The translations under genes and the position numbers were made by a program. DNA of 64,000 nucleotides from NCBI GenBank assembly GCA_964392775.1, contig CAYMRD010000003.1, positions 103,325-167,324 on the forward strand, in the 5' to 3' direction. Positions 28,035 to 36,998 of the stretch are shown piece by piece. The notes beneath the pieces are model-generated. The model was not told where the DNA came from, searched no databases, and was given only the letters and a program-made list of their open reading frames with translations. The first letter of the stretch is position 1, and each line of letters begins with the position of its first letter. Source of the stretch: UKL13-3 sp964392775. GTDB lineage: Bacteria; Bacteroidota; Bacteroidia; UKL13-3.

Positions 28035-30908
28035 ATGGCAAAGAAGTTATCATCCGCATCGCAGGCAGGGCCTGCTGATGAAGAATACATAGAAGTGCTG
28101 GGCGCAAGAGAGCACAACCTCAAAAATATTGATGTGCGCATTCCCCGCAACAAGCTTGTTACCATTACGGGTTTAAGCGGTAGCGGTAAATCGTCATTGG
28201 CATTTGATACCATTTTTGCCGAAGGACAACGCAGGTATATGGAGAGCTTTTCGGCTTATGCCCGCCAGTTTATCGGTAATATGGAAAGGCCGGACGTTGA
28301 TAAAATCAATGGCTTGTCTCCGGTAATTTCCATCGAACAAAAAACCGTTAACAAAAACCCGCGCTCAACCGTTGGCACCATCACCGAAATTTATGACTTC
28401 ATGCGTTTGTTGTATGCGCGCGTAGCCGATGCTTACAGCTACGTGAGCGGAGCAAGGATGGTGAAGATGACGGAAGAACAAATTGTGGGTTCCATCATTC
28501 AGCAATTTGAAAACAAAAGGATAAGTATCCTAGCCCCTCTCATCAAAGGACGTAAAGGACATTACCGCGAATTGTTTGAACAAATACGCAAGCAAGGATA
28601 TACCAAGGTGCGGTTGGATGGTGTGGTAACGGATATCACTCCCAAGATGCAGGCCGACCGATACAAAATTCACGATATTGAAGTATTGATTGACCGCATT
28701 GATGCCAAAAAAGATGCCCGGTTCCGCATCAGCGAAAGTGTGAAGAGCGCTTTAAAAACAGGTAAAGGAACATTGGTATTGATTGAAGGAGATGGCAAGA
28801 GTGAAAAAGCCTATCACTTCAGTAAATATTTGATGGACCCCGAGAGTGGCATCAGCTATGATGAGCCTCAACCGAATACATTTTCGTTTAACTCGCCTTA
28901 TGGTGCTTGCCCCAGGTGCGATGGACTGGGCGTGGTGAGCTTGCTGGATGAAAAAACCATTATCCCTGATAGCAAATTGAGTATTAATAAAGGCGCAATT
29001 ACTCCTCTGGGCGAACCCCGCGACAACTGGACGTTTATTCAATTGCGGGAGCTTGCCAAAAAATACAAATTCAGTTTTGCCGACCCGATTGATAAAATAA
29101 AACCTGAGGTATTGCAGGTTATTTTGCATGGAAGCGATGAACCGTTTGTGGTTCCGTATCAATACAACAGCGGGTATACGCAAAACTATACCACCACGTG
29201 GGAAGGAATTATTCCTTTTATTACCCGCCATTATCACGAAAAAAGTTCAGATTCTGTTGCGCGTTGGGCCGAGGAGTTTATGACTCTTGATGCCTGTCCG
29301 GAGTGTAAAGGCGCACGTCTTAAACAGGAAGCCTTGCATTACAAGATTGGCGATAAAAATATTGCTGACTTAGCAGCACTTGAAATTACGGCTTTGGGCA
29401 AATGGTTTGAAGATGAAGTTGACAAAGTGTTGAATCCTAAACAAACCATCATCGCTACCGAAATTTTAAAAGAAATCCGCAGCCGCATTCGTTTTTTGAT
29501 TGGTGTTGGGATTGATTACCTCACATTGAATTCTCCGGCCCGAACCCTGAGTGGTGGCGAAGCTCAACGCATCCGGCTGGCCACACAAATCGGATCGCAG
29601 TTGGTGGGTGTATTGTATATTTTGGATGAGCCGAGTATCGGATTGCACCAGCGCGATAATAACCGGTTAATCTCTTCGCTCAAAGAATTACGCGATGTTG
29701 GTAACAGTGTGATTGTGGTGGAGCACGATAAGGATATGATGGCCGAGAGTGATTTTATTCTCGACATCGGATATGGTGCGGGAATCCATGGCGGACATAT
29801 TGCCGCACAAGGTACGCTGGCCGATATTCTCAAGTCGGATTCGAACACGGCTCAATACCTCAATGGTAAAAAGGAAATTTCGATTCCGGCCACACGCAGA
29901 AAAGGAAACGGCAAACAGTTGGTATTAAAAGGAGCCACCGGAAACAACCTCAAAAATGTGTCGGTGCAAATTCCTCTTGGAACCTTTACTTGTGTTACGG
30001 GCGTAAGTGGTAGTGGTAAATCAACTCTCATCAACGAAACCCTGTACCCGATTTTGCGTCAGCATTTTTACAGCTCGCATCAAAAACCGCTGGCATACAA
30101 AAAAATTGAAGGACTGGAGCATATTGATAAAGTAATTGACATTGACCAAAGTCCGATAGGCCGCACCCCGCGCAGCAATCCGGCTACGTATGTTGAAGTG
30201 TTCAGCGATATCCGCAACTTGTATTCTACGTTGCCCGAAGCTAAAATCAGAGGGTATAAACCCGGGCGATTTTCGTTTAACGTAAAGGGTGGCAGGTGCG
30301 AAACCTGCCAGGGTGCAGGTATGCGAACCATTGAGATGAATTTCTTACCCGATGTATATGTTAAGTGTGAAACGTGTAACGGCAAACGCTACAACCGCGA
30401 AACGTTGGAAGTACGGTACAAGGGAAAATCCATCAACGATGTATTGAACATGAGCATTGAAGATGCGGTGAAGTTCTTTGAATTCACTCCGCAAATTCTT
30501 CGAAAAATTGAAGCCCTGAATGATGTTGGCTTGGGTTATATCACCCTCGGGCAACAAAGCACTACCCTAAGCGGAGGCGAAGCGCAACGTGTGAAGCTGG
30601 CTACCGAGTTAAGCAAACGTGATACAGGAAATACGTTTTATATTTTAGATGAACCTACCACAGGATTGCATTTTGAAGATGTAAAAGTATTGCTGGATGT
30701 ATTGCAAAAATTAGTAGACAAGGGCAATACTGTTTTAGTGATTGAGCACAATCTGGATATGGTGAAAGTGGCCGATTATATTATTGATATGGGACCTGAA
30801 GGTGGAAAATACGGAGGCGATGTATTGTGTGCAGGAACACCGGAAGATATTTGCAAAGAGAAAAAGAGCCATACAGGAACCTTTTTGAAAAAGGAACTGA
30901 AGCTTTAA
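28035..30908 (+). CDS. uvrA: Excinuclease ABC subunit A
   Basis: 957 residues, full length. There are two ABC ATPase modules: Walker A GLSGSGKSS (46-54) and GVSGSGKST (about residues 657-665), with signatures LSGGEAQRIRLA and LSGGEAQRVKLA. There are three Cys-rich sites: CPRCDGLG, CPECKGAR, and the conserved C-terminal zinc finger CETCQGAGMR...CETCNGKRYN. UvrA scans DNA for bulky damage and loads UvrB. The N-terminal 15 residues (KKLSSASQAGPADEE) are a variable extension. Ends 109 nt before a strong bidirectional terminator. Confidence 0.98.
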   Translation: MAKKLSSASQAGPADEEYIEVLGAREHNLKNIDVRIPRNKLVTITGLSGSGKSSLAFDTIFAEGQRRYMESFSAYARQFIGNMERPDVDKINGLSPVISIEQKTVNKNPRSTVGTITEIYDFMRLLYARVADAYSYVSGARMVKMTEEQIVGSIIQQFENKRISILAPLIKGRKGHYRELFEQIRKQGYTKVRLDGVVTDITPKMQADRYKIHDIEVLIDRIDAKKDARFRISESVKSALKTGKGTLVLIEGDGKSEKAYHFSKYLMDPESGISYDEPQPNTFSFNSPYGACPRCDGLGVVSLLDEKTIIPDSKLSINKGAITPLGEPRDNWTFIQLRELAKKYKFSFADPIDKIKPEVLQVILHGSDEPFVVPYQYNSGYTQNYTTTWEGIIPFITRHYHEKSSDSVARWAEEFMTLDACPECKGARLKQEALHYKIGDKNIADLAALEITALGKWFEDEVDKVLNPKQTIIATEILKEIRSRIRFLIGVGIDYLTLNSPARTLSGGEAQRIRLATQIGSQLVGVLYILDEPSIGLHQRDNNRLISSLKELRDVGNSVIVVEHDKDMMAESDFILDIGYGAGIHGGHIAAQGTLADILKSDSNTAQYLNGKKEISIPATRRKGNGKQLVLKGATGNNLKNVSVQIPLGTFTCVTGVSGSGKSTLINETLYPILRQHFYSSHQKPLAYKKIEGLEHIDKVIDIDQSPIGRTPRSNPATYVEVFSDIRNLYSTLPEAKIRGYKPGRFSFNVKGGRCETCQGAGMRTIEMNFLPDVYVKCETCNGKRYNRETLEVRYKGKSINDVLNMSIEDAVKFFEFTPQILRKIEALNDVGLGYITLGQQSTTLSGGEAQRVKLATELSKRDTGNTFYILDEPTTGLHFEDVKVLLDVLQKLVDKGNTVLVIEHNLDMVKVADYIIDMGPEGGKYGGDVLCAGTPEDICKEKKSHTGTFLKKELKL

Positions 30909-31016
30909 GAAACTGTTAAAATTTATCAATCATCATTCAGAAGCAACGCCACCCACAAACCAATGCAAGTTGCTTCACAACCAACTCTTGATTCGCATAA
31001 CTCATACCCTTTTTAC

Positions 31017-31056
31017 AAAAAAGCTGTCTGAAAATTGCTTTCCGGACAGCTTTTTT
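31017..31056. terminator. Bidirectional intrinsic terminator (uvrA / cytochrome cluster)
   Basis: A 14-bp stem pairs 31017-31030 with 31043-31056 (one G-U) around a 12-nt loop; six T on the right and an A-run on the left. It sits between convergent genes and ends the minus-strand electron-transfer cluster. Confidence 0.9.
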
Positions 31057-31065
31057 GCAGGTGTT

Positions 31066-31464
31066 TTATTTTTTTAAGGTTCTTAAGTAATTAACAACCA
31101 GCCAGCGGTCTTCATCACTGGTAATTTTTTTCTTGAATGCGGGCATATCATCTCTCCCTTCAGTAATTTTATAGAAAAGTTCACCATCGGTTTGTGATTG
31201 GAATTTAGCAGAAGAAAAATCGCCTAAATCTCCTTTTAGTTCCGGTGCTTTAGAGCCATCTCCCAATCCTTTTTTTCCATGACAGGAGGCGCATTGTTTT
31301 GCATATAATGCTTTCCCTTCATTAGCCCCTTCTTTATCTTTTGGGTCGGTTGGATTTTTCATGGTTTTGTACTTGGCAGGAACCTCCCATTTTGTCTGAT
31401 AAGTAAATGAACACAACATGAATGTTGATAACCCAACAACTGCAAATAATTTAAGATTTCTCAT
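31066..31464 (-). CDS. Class I c-type cytochrome, probably lipid-anchored
   Basis: 132 residues. The heme-binding motif CASCH is at residues 58-62, followed by GKKGLGDG; a likely axial Met is in RDDMPAFKKKI, and the C-terminal helix WLVVNYLRTLKK is typical of class I cytochrome c. The N-terminal hydrophobic segment ends FMLC (Cys18), which could be a lipobox. It should be a periplasmic one-heme electron carrier. Last gene of the minus-strand cluster and 12 nt after the Ig-like membrane protein, so most likely the soluble partner of the NrfD/ferredoxin module. Confidence 0.9.
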   Translation of the reverse strand: MRNLKLFAVVGLSTFMLCSFTYQTKWEVPAKYKTMKNPTDPKDKEGANEGKALYAKQCASCHGKKGLGDGSKAPELKGDLGDFSSAKFQSQTDGELFYKITEGRDDMPAFKKKITSDEDRWLVVNYLRTLKK

Positions 31465-31476
31465 AGATAATTAATT

Positions 31477-32340
31477 TTAGGATTTAAAAATTTTATAAAG
31501 ATTGAAAAGTAAAAATACTAAGACTGACCATATTCCTACTAATATTACATTAGGGACGATCAACAAAAATATTGGTGTTTTTGTAGGCGGAGACCACATC
31601 GTTCTTTCATTGAAAGTTGATTTGTCGACAATCGGCACTCCAAAGTTTGCGTGTACATTAGCAATCACGGTTCCATAATTATCGCTTTGATCAACTGAAA
31701 CCTGAAAGTTTAGTTTTCCGTCTATTCCTGTTAGTCCTTCGTCAATCGGCACGAGAATGGTTCCGTCTTCATCTGTTGTGTAGCTTTCTTCTTCACCAAT
31801 GGGTAAATTGCCAAATAAACGTTTTAAACCCACTTTAACAGATTCTTCGGCAATGGGTTCATTGTTTGAAGAAACCAGTCTGGCTTTTAGAGTATTTACA
31901 CTGTCAATTTTTTCTATTGAAGCCTCAATTGATACATCCGTTACAGTAACATTTTCCTCTGTATCTTCAAATATCTTGTCGTTTTCTAATTTAACGGTGT
32001 AAGATGATGATGAAGTCATGGCCTGGGAAGGGATAATAAACTGACCTTTTCCATCCCGGTTTGTCTTTGCCAGACCTAATTTGACATCTGCCGCAACACC
32101 GGTCACATCGGTTTTATATACGGTAAAAATTAAATCTGCACCGGGTTCAAATGCGTCTTTTCCCTTGAATCTTGCAGTAATATCCAAATATGAATTTTCA
32201 TTCATAATTTTCATATACTGTATAGAAAGGCTCAGGCTTTTTTTGTCTTCCTGCCCAAAAGCATTATTTCCCCAAAAGACAAACGATACAATAAAAAGGA
32301 AAAGTAGCGATTTAGAATATTTAAAAGCTGGTAGTATCAT
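31477..32340 (-). CDS. Membrane-anchored periplasmic Ig-like protein
   Basis: 287 residues with an N-terminal signal peptide (FLFIVSFVFWGNNAFGQ), two beta-sandwich segments resembling bacterial Ig-like/carboxypeptidase-regulatory folds (about residues 35-120 and 120-225) and a C-terminal transmembrane helix (IFLLIVPNVILVGIWSVLVFLL, shown in part) with a short cytosolic tail. The start overlaps the NrfD gene by 4 nt (ATGA), so the two are translationally coupled. No catalytic or cofactor motif is visible. It may be a structural or docking subunit between the quinone module and the cytochrome. No named family was recognised. Confidence 0.75.
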   Translation of the reverse strand: MILPAFKYSKSLLFLFIVSFVFWGNNAFGQEDKKSLSLSIQYMKIMNENSYLDITARFKGKDAFEPGADLIFTVYKTDVTGVAADVKLGLAKTNRDGKGQFIIPSQAMTSSSSYTVKLENDKIFEDTEENVTVTDVSIEASIEKIDSVNTLKARLVSSNNEPIAEESVKVGLKRLFGNLPIGEEESYTTDEDGTILVPIDEGLTGIDGKLNFQVSVDQSDNYGTVIANVHANFGVPIVDKSTFNERTMWSPPTKTPIFLLIVPNVILVGIWSVLVFLLFNLYKIFKS

Positions 32341-33695
32341 AATGTTTCAGTGTTATGTTGCCCTAAAAGTTCTTTTTCTTCTGCGGTTTCATGTGGCAAA
32401 TGCGGCTCTGATAATCCTTTTTCTTCCGCTGTTTCGTGGATAGGAATTATTGGCAAATAGCGGAACAGGAGAGTCATGATCAACAGTGCCGAAGCCAATG
32501 TTCCAAATGTAATAGTCCACTCTAAAGCCGAAGGAAAATAGCCGTGCCATGATTCAGGTACACCCTGCATAGGAAGGAATGGGTGAAGTAAAGTTGGAGT
32601 TACAATGATGTAACGTTTCCACCAGGCTCCTACAACAACGATTATACCCATGATAAAAAGAGGTTTGGGTTTTCTTCCCTGAGGGGAGATTAAAACAATC
32701 ACGGGAAGCACTAAACCACCAATAATGGCAGTCCAGAAAAGCAGTGCGTAATCTCCCAAAAATAAGCTATGTAAATGTTCCGCTTCTTCTTTAGGCATTT
32801 TATACGCAGGCACTAAATATTCGTTTACGTTAAAATACAGGTAGATTAAACAAAGCATAACGAGTAATTTTCCCATATAGTCAAAATGCTTTTCAGTAAT
32901 GTATGCTTCCAAACAATATGCTTTTCTTAAAACGTACATAAGTATTACAACAGCACCGGATCCTGCAACGAAGGCACCTGAAATAAAGTAAGGGCCGAAA
33001 TTGGCACTGTCCCATCCGGGTCTGAATGTAGTTGCAAAAAGCCAGGCTGTAACAGTATGAATTCCGAAGGCAACAGGAATAATCATTACCGATAAAATTT
33101 GGATTGATTTATTGTAGATCCTGTGCTGTTCTTTACTTCCTGTCCAATTCAAAGAAAAGATACCATACCATTTACTCCATTTGGGTTGTTTCGCAAAGTG
33201 TTTTTTGAGAATTGCAAAGTCGGGCAGCAAAGGATAGAACAGTAACATAATACTAATCACCAGATATGTGGATATAACAAGCACATCCCAAATAATAGGA
33301 GATTGTAATCTGCCGTGTAAAAATATATTGTAAATCCTCTCCGGGCGCCCCATGTCAATGATGATGGTTAAACCCGCCATGATGATTGCTGCAACGGCAA
33401 TTACTTCGGCAATTCTTGTTAACGGTGTACTCCATGTTGCTCCTGATAGTCGTAATACTGCGGTGACCAAAGACCCAACCAAACTTACCGCGACAAAAAA
33501 AACAAAGTTTGAAATATAAACACCCCATAATGCGTAATCACGCATATTGGTAATACCTAAACCCTTATCTAATTGTTGGTAATAAGCGATTAGGGCGCAA
33601 ACTATAATTGTAACTAAAAAACCTACCCAAATCTGACCGCGTTTTCCAAACTTTCTTGGAGCAAGGTCATGTACTAGTTTATCATATTCTTTCAT
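32337..33695 (-). CDS. NrfD/PsrC-type quinol-interacting membrane subunit
   Basis: 452 residues with about ten hydrophobic helices. The NrfD features are visible: WGVYISNFVFFVAVSLVGS early on, the IIDMGRPERIYNIFLHGRL loop, SPIIWDVLV, and FGIHTVTAWLFATTFRPGWDS. Members (PsrC, NrfD, ActC, DsrP) exchange electrons with the quinone pool. The C-terminal tail holds two copies of HETAEEKG/ELL, an odd acidic repeat. It is followed by the Ig-like gene with a 4-nt overlap and preceded 2 nt away by the ferredoxin gene. No molybdopterin subunit accompanies it. Confidence 0.92.
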   Translation of the reverse strand: MKEYDKLVHDLAPRKFGKRGQIWVGFLVTIIVCALIAYYQQLDKGLGITNMRDYALWGVYISNFVFFVAVSLVGSLVTAVLRLSGATWSTPLTRIAEVIAVAAIIMAGLTIIIDMGRPERIYNIFLHGRLQSPIIWDVLVISTYLVISIMLLFYPLLPDFAILKKHFAKQPKWSKWYGIFSLNWTGSKEQHRIYNKSIQILSVMIIPVAFGIHTVTAWLFATTFRPGWDSANFGPYFISGAFVAGSGAVVILMYVLRKAYCLEAYITEKHFDYMGKLLVMLCLIYLYFNVNEYLVPAYKMPKEEAEHLHSLFLGDYALLFWTAIIGGLVLPVIVLISPQGRKPKPLFIMGIIVVVGAWWKRYIIVTPTLLHPFLPMQGVPESWHGYFPSALEWTITFGTLASALLIMTLLFRYLPIIPIHETAEEKGLSEPHLPHETAEEKELLGQHNTETL

Positions 33696-33697
33696 AG

Positions 33698-34633
33698 TTA
33701 GTCTTTTTTATGAACGGATTCATATCCATTGAAGTTTTTAAGTCCTTCTTCAAAGTCCACCAGCCTGTCAACAGGAGGCAGGTAATACACGCTTGGCTCA
33801 GTACCAAACCCTTCCATTAAGCGGTTGCCAGCTCTGTCTTTCAGGAGTTTACTCAATTTAAACGTTTCACCGCTTCCGTTGGTTACAGCGTCTTCATACA
33901 TATCTCCAAAAGCAAAAACATCGTTTGGACAAGCTTTTACACAAAAAGGAAGTTCTCCTTTTACTATTTCATGAGGACAAAAATCACATTTGTCAACAGT
34001 TCCTTTAACACTCGGCTTTCCGCAATAGTCAGGGGTGTATTCTTTTTGCTCCGGGATTATTTCTTGTTCCGGCTCATTCCAATTGAATACCCTTACAGAA
34101 TATGGACAGGCAGCCATGCAAAAACGGCAACCGATACAACGTTCGTTGTCAATTAAAACGATTCCGTCCTGTCGTTTAAAAGTTGCATCAACCGGGCACA
34201 CTTTAACACATGGAGGCTGGTCGCAATGCTGGCATTGGGTAGGCATGAAATAAGGAGCCGTATTTTCGGATTCCTGCATTTTGTATACCTTCAGCCATGC
34301 ATTTTCTCCGGTGATATAATGCCCTTTGTTACATGCATTCTGGCATTTTAGGGCATTTTTGCACTTAGCCAAATCGACTACCATCACAAATTTTTTACCG
34401 GGAAACCCGACTCTTGAATCGTAACCCTTAGGTTTCAAAGAAACTTCTTCTACTTCTGAAGCAGGAACATGAATAAGATGTCCGTCTGTTGACATCAATT
34501 CTACAGTTTCTGAGGATTCTTCTGCATTTAATGCTTTTGCTACTACCGTTCCGGCTGTAGCGAGCAGCCCTAGTTTAATACCTAACTCAACAAACTTACG
34601 TCTTGATTTTTGAACATTGTCTTCCATAATCAT
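33698..34633 (-). CDS. Tat-exported four-cluster ferredoxin (DsrO/NrfC/PsrB-like)
   Basis: 311 residues. Twin-arginine leader SRRKFVELGIKLGLLATAG (about residues 9-27). A short region with VELMSTDGHLIHVP follows, then four Cys clusters: CKNALKCQNAC, CQHCDQPPCVKVCP, CIGCRFCMAACP and CDFCPHEI...PFCVKACP, enough for four [4Fe-4S] clusters. It should face the periplasm and pass electrons between NrfD and a partner. The start overlaps the small Tat gene by ATGA, fixing the ATG at 34633. It lacks a partner catalytic subunit in the window. Confidence 0.92.
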   Translation of the reverse strand: MIMEDNVQKSRRKFVELGIKLGLLATAGTVVAKALNAEESSETVELMSTDGHLIHVPASEVEEVSLKPKGYDSRVGFPGKKFVMVVDLAKCKNALKCQNACNKGHYITGENAWLKVYKMQESENTAPYFMPTQCQHCDQPPCVKVCPVDATFKRQDGIVLIDNERCIGCRFCMAACPYSVRVFNWNEPEQEIIPEQKEYTPDYCGKPSVKGTVDKCDFCPHEIVKGELPFCVKACPNDVFAFGDMYEDAVTNGSGETFKLSKLLKDRAGNRLMEGFGTEPSVYYLPPVDRLVDFEEGLKNFNGYESVHKKD

Positions 34634-34893
34634 TTACTTTTTTTTAACCACTCTAAGAGTGATTTGTTGGAAATATTTTTTTCAACGATTTTTGATTTGG
34701 CCAAGACACTCTTCTTTACGCGCACAGTTGTTCCGTCCGGTTTAAGCAAGGTTTGGTATTCATCGGAGTCGTCAAAGACATCGGCAGCAGGTTTGGAAAG
34801 ACTTAATAACGGGAGCATCAAACTGCCACCCAGAAGAGGTAAAAACCCCCTTCTGCTGATTTGATTTTTTTTATTCTGATTTGATTCTTCCAT
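34630..34893 (-). CDS. Small Tat-signal protein resembling the N-terminus of the neighbouring ferredoxin
   Basis: 87 residues. The twin-arginine signal SRRGFLPLLGGSLMLPLL (about residues 13-30) is followed by a short domain with YQTLLKPDGTTVRVKKSVLA. This pattern resembles VELMSTDGHLIHVPASEV just behind the Tat signal of the next gene, suggesting a shared origin. No Cys or other cofactor ligand is present. It may be a chaperone-like or assembly subunit exported alongside the ferredoxin. The 4-nt overlap shows tight coupling. No described family was recognised. Confidence 0.75.
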   Translation of the reverse strand: MEESNQNKKNQISRRGFLPLLGGSLMLPLLSLSKPAADVFDDSDEYQTLLKPDGTTVRVKKSVLAKSKIVEKNISNKSLLEWLKKSK

Positions 34894-34948
34894 ATTATTT
34901 AGTATTGTGTTTTTGGGTTGCTAAATCATGTGTTTTTACAAAAAAATT

Positions 34949-35809
34949 TTACAGATGCCATAACCGGGTAATGTTGAATCCTATCATGAATTCTCCGTTA
35001 AAGAAATCATTTTGATTGTACATATAATTTTGTTGAGGGATAATGCCTTTGTAATTGGTGATGAATAATTGAAACGCATGTGATCCCGTTGAAAATTCAG
35101 CTCCAATACTTACACCTGGCTTTGGAGTGTTTTTCTCAAAAGTGGTTAGCGGGTGGCTGTAATCAACAAGTACCGATACAGAAGGACTTACTTTAACACG
35201 TCCACCAACTGCAACCGCAAACATGTCATTTTTCATGGTGCTTTCTACAATATTATAATGCGAAATACTTGGTGCTACCTGAAATGAGAAGGTACTGTTG
35301 AAACGGCGCGAAATAATCAGTTGATTAAAATATGACCAGCGGTCAGTTGCTTTGTTAAAATCTGTTACGGTAGTTGCATTATAGGCGGCATTACCATAAT
35401 AGGTAACGTTGACAGGTATTTTATTGTCTTTTGTTTGTCTTAAAAGAGCTCCTTTAAGCGCGAAATCCTGCAACCTGTTATCTTTGGTTGTACCAAAACT
35501 GACACTAATCCTGTCTGTAATTGAGTAACCCAGTCCGAAGCGGATATTAGCCGGTGCCCAAAGACCAATCAGATTATTTTCTCCGGTTACCAAACCAAAA
35601 CGGTGCTGTATCATCATTTCCAAAGTTCCTTTTGGGTTTACAATGCTTGTAGGGTTTTCGATGATCATTGCGCTTTCAAATGCTGCCCGCTGAAGTTTGA
35701 CTTCTTTTTTTGCAGGAGCTTCAGCATTTGGGATAGTGTCGTTTTCTTGGGCGAAAAGCGAGAAAGGCAGAGCAAGAAGGGTTATCAATAGCGATTTATT
35801 TAGTTTCAT
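34949..35809 (-). CDS. Outer-membrane beta-barrel (DUF5777-like)
   Basis: 286 residues from ATG 35809 (MKLNKSLLITLLALPFSLF, Ala-Gln cleavage). After a charged linker, the barrel begins with MIIENPTSIVNPKGTLEMMIQHRFG and runs through about 12 amphipathic strands, ending in an aromatic-rich strand (FMIGFNITRLWHL). This fits DUF5777-type barrels of Bacteroidota. It should lie in the outer membrane. Its place between two cytochrome-like genes and the ferredoxin/NrfD genes suggests it provides the outer-membrane passage or sheath of an electron-transfer system, but that is inference. Confidence 0.78.
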   Translation of the reverse strand: MKLNKSLLITLLALPFSLFAQENDTIPNAEAPAKKEVKLQRAAFESAMIIENPTSIVNPKGTLEMMIQHRFGLVTGENNLIGLWAPANIRFGLGYSITDRISVSFGTTKDNRLQDFALKGALLRQTKDNKIPVNVTYYGNAAYNATTVTDFNKATDRWSYFNQLIISRRFNSTFSFQVAPSISHYNIVESTMKNDMFAVAVGGRVKVSPSVSVLVDYSHPLTTFEKNTPKPGVSIGAEFSTGSHAFQLFITNYKGIIPQQNYMYNQNDFFNGEFMIGFNITRLWHL

Positions 35810-35837
35810 AATATTCAATTCGGGTTAGTTGTTAAGT

Positions 35838-36209
35838 TTAGTTGTTAAGTGCACCGTCATTAATCCATTTTTCTACCAGATTAATTTGATCTTGGGGTAG
35901 TTTAGGTAAAGATTCGGGCATAGCCCCACTTGCTAAAACCTGATATAATGAGCTGCCTGCAGCATCACCGGGTTTGACATAATTTGTAAGTGCATTATAA
36001 GACTTTGCGGGAGTTAAGTCCGGATCGACATCACCGCTATGGCATCCGGCATCAACACAGCTTTTATTGAATATAGGCTGAATGTCATTCTTGAATGAAA
36101 CTACCGTAGGTAATGGTGCTGGTACTACCTCCTCAAATGTCTCATAGGTACATGAGCTTGACAACAAACTGGCAGATACTACTGCCATGATAAGGAATGT
36201 TTTTTTCAT
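35838..36209 (-). CDS. Lipoprotein with a CX4CH cytochrome c-like motif
   Basis: 123 residues. Lipoprotein leader with lipobox SSSC (Cys20). The segment SFKNDIQPIFNKSCVDAGCHSG carries Cys51, Cys56 and His57, a CX4CH spacing rather than CXXCH, in the setting (NDIQPIF...) usual for small Bacteroidota cytochrome-like domains. A possible distal Met is in ASGAMPESLPKL. If heme is attached, this is an unusual c-type heme site; otherwise the cysteines may form a disulfide. It lies 28 nt before the beta-barrel gene, suggesting an outer-membrane electron carrier. Confidence 0.8.
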   Translation of the reverse strand: MKKTFLIMAVVSASLLSSSCTYETFEEVVPAPLPTVVSFKNDIQPIFNKSCVDAGCHSGDVDPDLTPAKSYNALTNYVKPGDAAGSSLYQVLASGAMPESLPKLPQDQINLVEKWINDGALNN

Positions 36210-36342
36210 TGTTTTTGGAGCGATTAATTAAGTGGTTCTGATTGCTTTTTTTTAACAAATCTTAGGGGTATTATTTTGTCTTAGAATGTAAAATAGCGGT
36301 TTATACAGGAGAAAAACATCGTTTTAGAATTTGTTTTTATCG

Positions 36343-36864
36343 CTATTGATCTAGTAATATTATCAGTTCGGTGTTTTTGTTAAAAGTTGCATAATCCAAT
36401 GCCGATCTGTTATCGTTGTCTTTATGTTTTGTATCAACACCCGCCTTTAGCAGTATTTTTACTATTTCATTTTTATTGAAAAGTGAGGCGTAAATCAAAG
36501 GATTTTTTCCTGTAGCATCGCCAAGATTTACATCGGCTTTATGCGATATTAAACTTTCTACAATCCGGGCATCTCCCGACATCACTGCTGCCATAAGTGC
36601 TGTTCCGTCTCCGGAAACATAATTGATATTGGAAACTTTCTCCGTTAAAAATAAAGCGACATCCGTGTTTCCGTGATAACAGGCTAAAATTAAAGGCGAA
36701 TAGTGATCTTCATTCAGTGAATCAATCAGTGCAGGTTGTTTTTTGCAGATGGATTCCATCTCGATCAAAGTACCTCTCCGGGCTACTTCAAAGATGTCTT
36801 TATCTTGGGCATTTGCCATTAAAGCGAACAATAAGATGCAGCTTAAAATAATTTCCTTTATCAT
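36343..36864 (-). CDS. Exported ankyrin-repeat protein
   Basis: 173 residues with an N-terminal signal peptide (IILSCILLFALMANA) and four ankyrin repeats: SPLILACYHGNTDVALFL, TALMAAVMSGDARIVESLI, NPLIYASLFNKNEIVKILL and SALDYATFNKNTELIILL. Periplasmic ankyrin proteins of this size are known beside heme enzymes such as catalase in several bacteria and are thought to protect or assist them. A truncated relative lies at 38645, on the other side of the DOMON-like gene, hinting that ankyrin partners track that heme-like protein. A 133-nt gap separates it from the lipoprotein gene. Confidence 0.88.
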   Translation of the reverse strand: MIKEIILSCILLFALMANAQDKDIFEVARRGTLIEMESICKKQPALIDSLNEDHYSPLILACYHGNTDVALFLTEKVSNINYVSGDGTALMAAVMSGDARIVESLISHKADVNLGDATGKNPLIYASLFNKNEIVKILLKAGVDTKHKDNDNRSALDYATFNKNTELIILLDQ

Positions 36865-36923
36865 GATCGAGGGGTTTGGATTGGGGTTTAAAAAGGCTGT
36901 TTAAAATCAGGTATGGGGTTAAA

Positions 36924-36958
36924 AAAGGACTCCCAGCTCAGGAAGTTGGAAGTCCTTT
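36924..36958 (-). terminator. Intrinsic terminator after the DOMON-like gene
   Basis: On the minus strand a stem of 8 bp (36924-36931 with 36951-36958) continues into an inner 6-bp stem with one G-U (36933-36938 with 36944-36949), followed by T residues (A-run 36921-36926 on the plus strand). It lies 41 nt past the stop codon at 36999. Confidence 0.75.
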
Positions 36959-36998
36959 CCCATGAATAAATCAATGTGTAATTAAATTTTAGCGGCTG

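Noticed and set aside
31066..34893. Alternative complex III or a molybdopterin (polysulfide/thiosulfate/nitrate) reductase
   Set aside because: NrfD and ferredoxin match such systems, but the large molybdopterin-like subunit and the multiheme subunit are absent.
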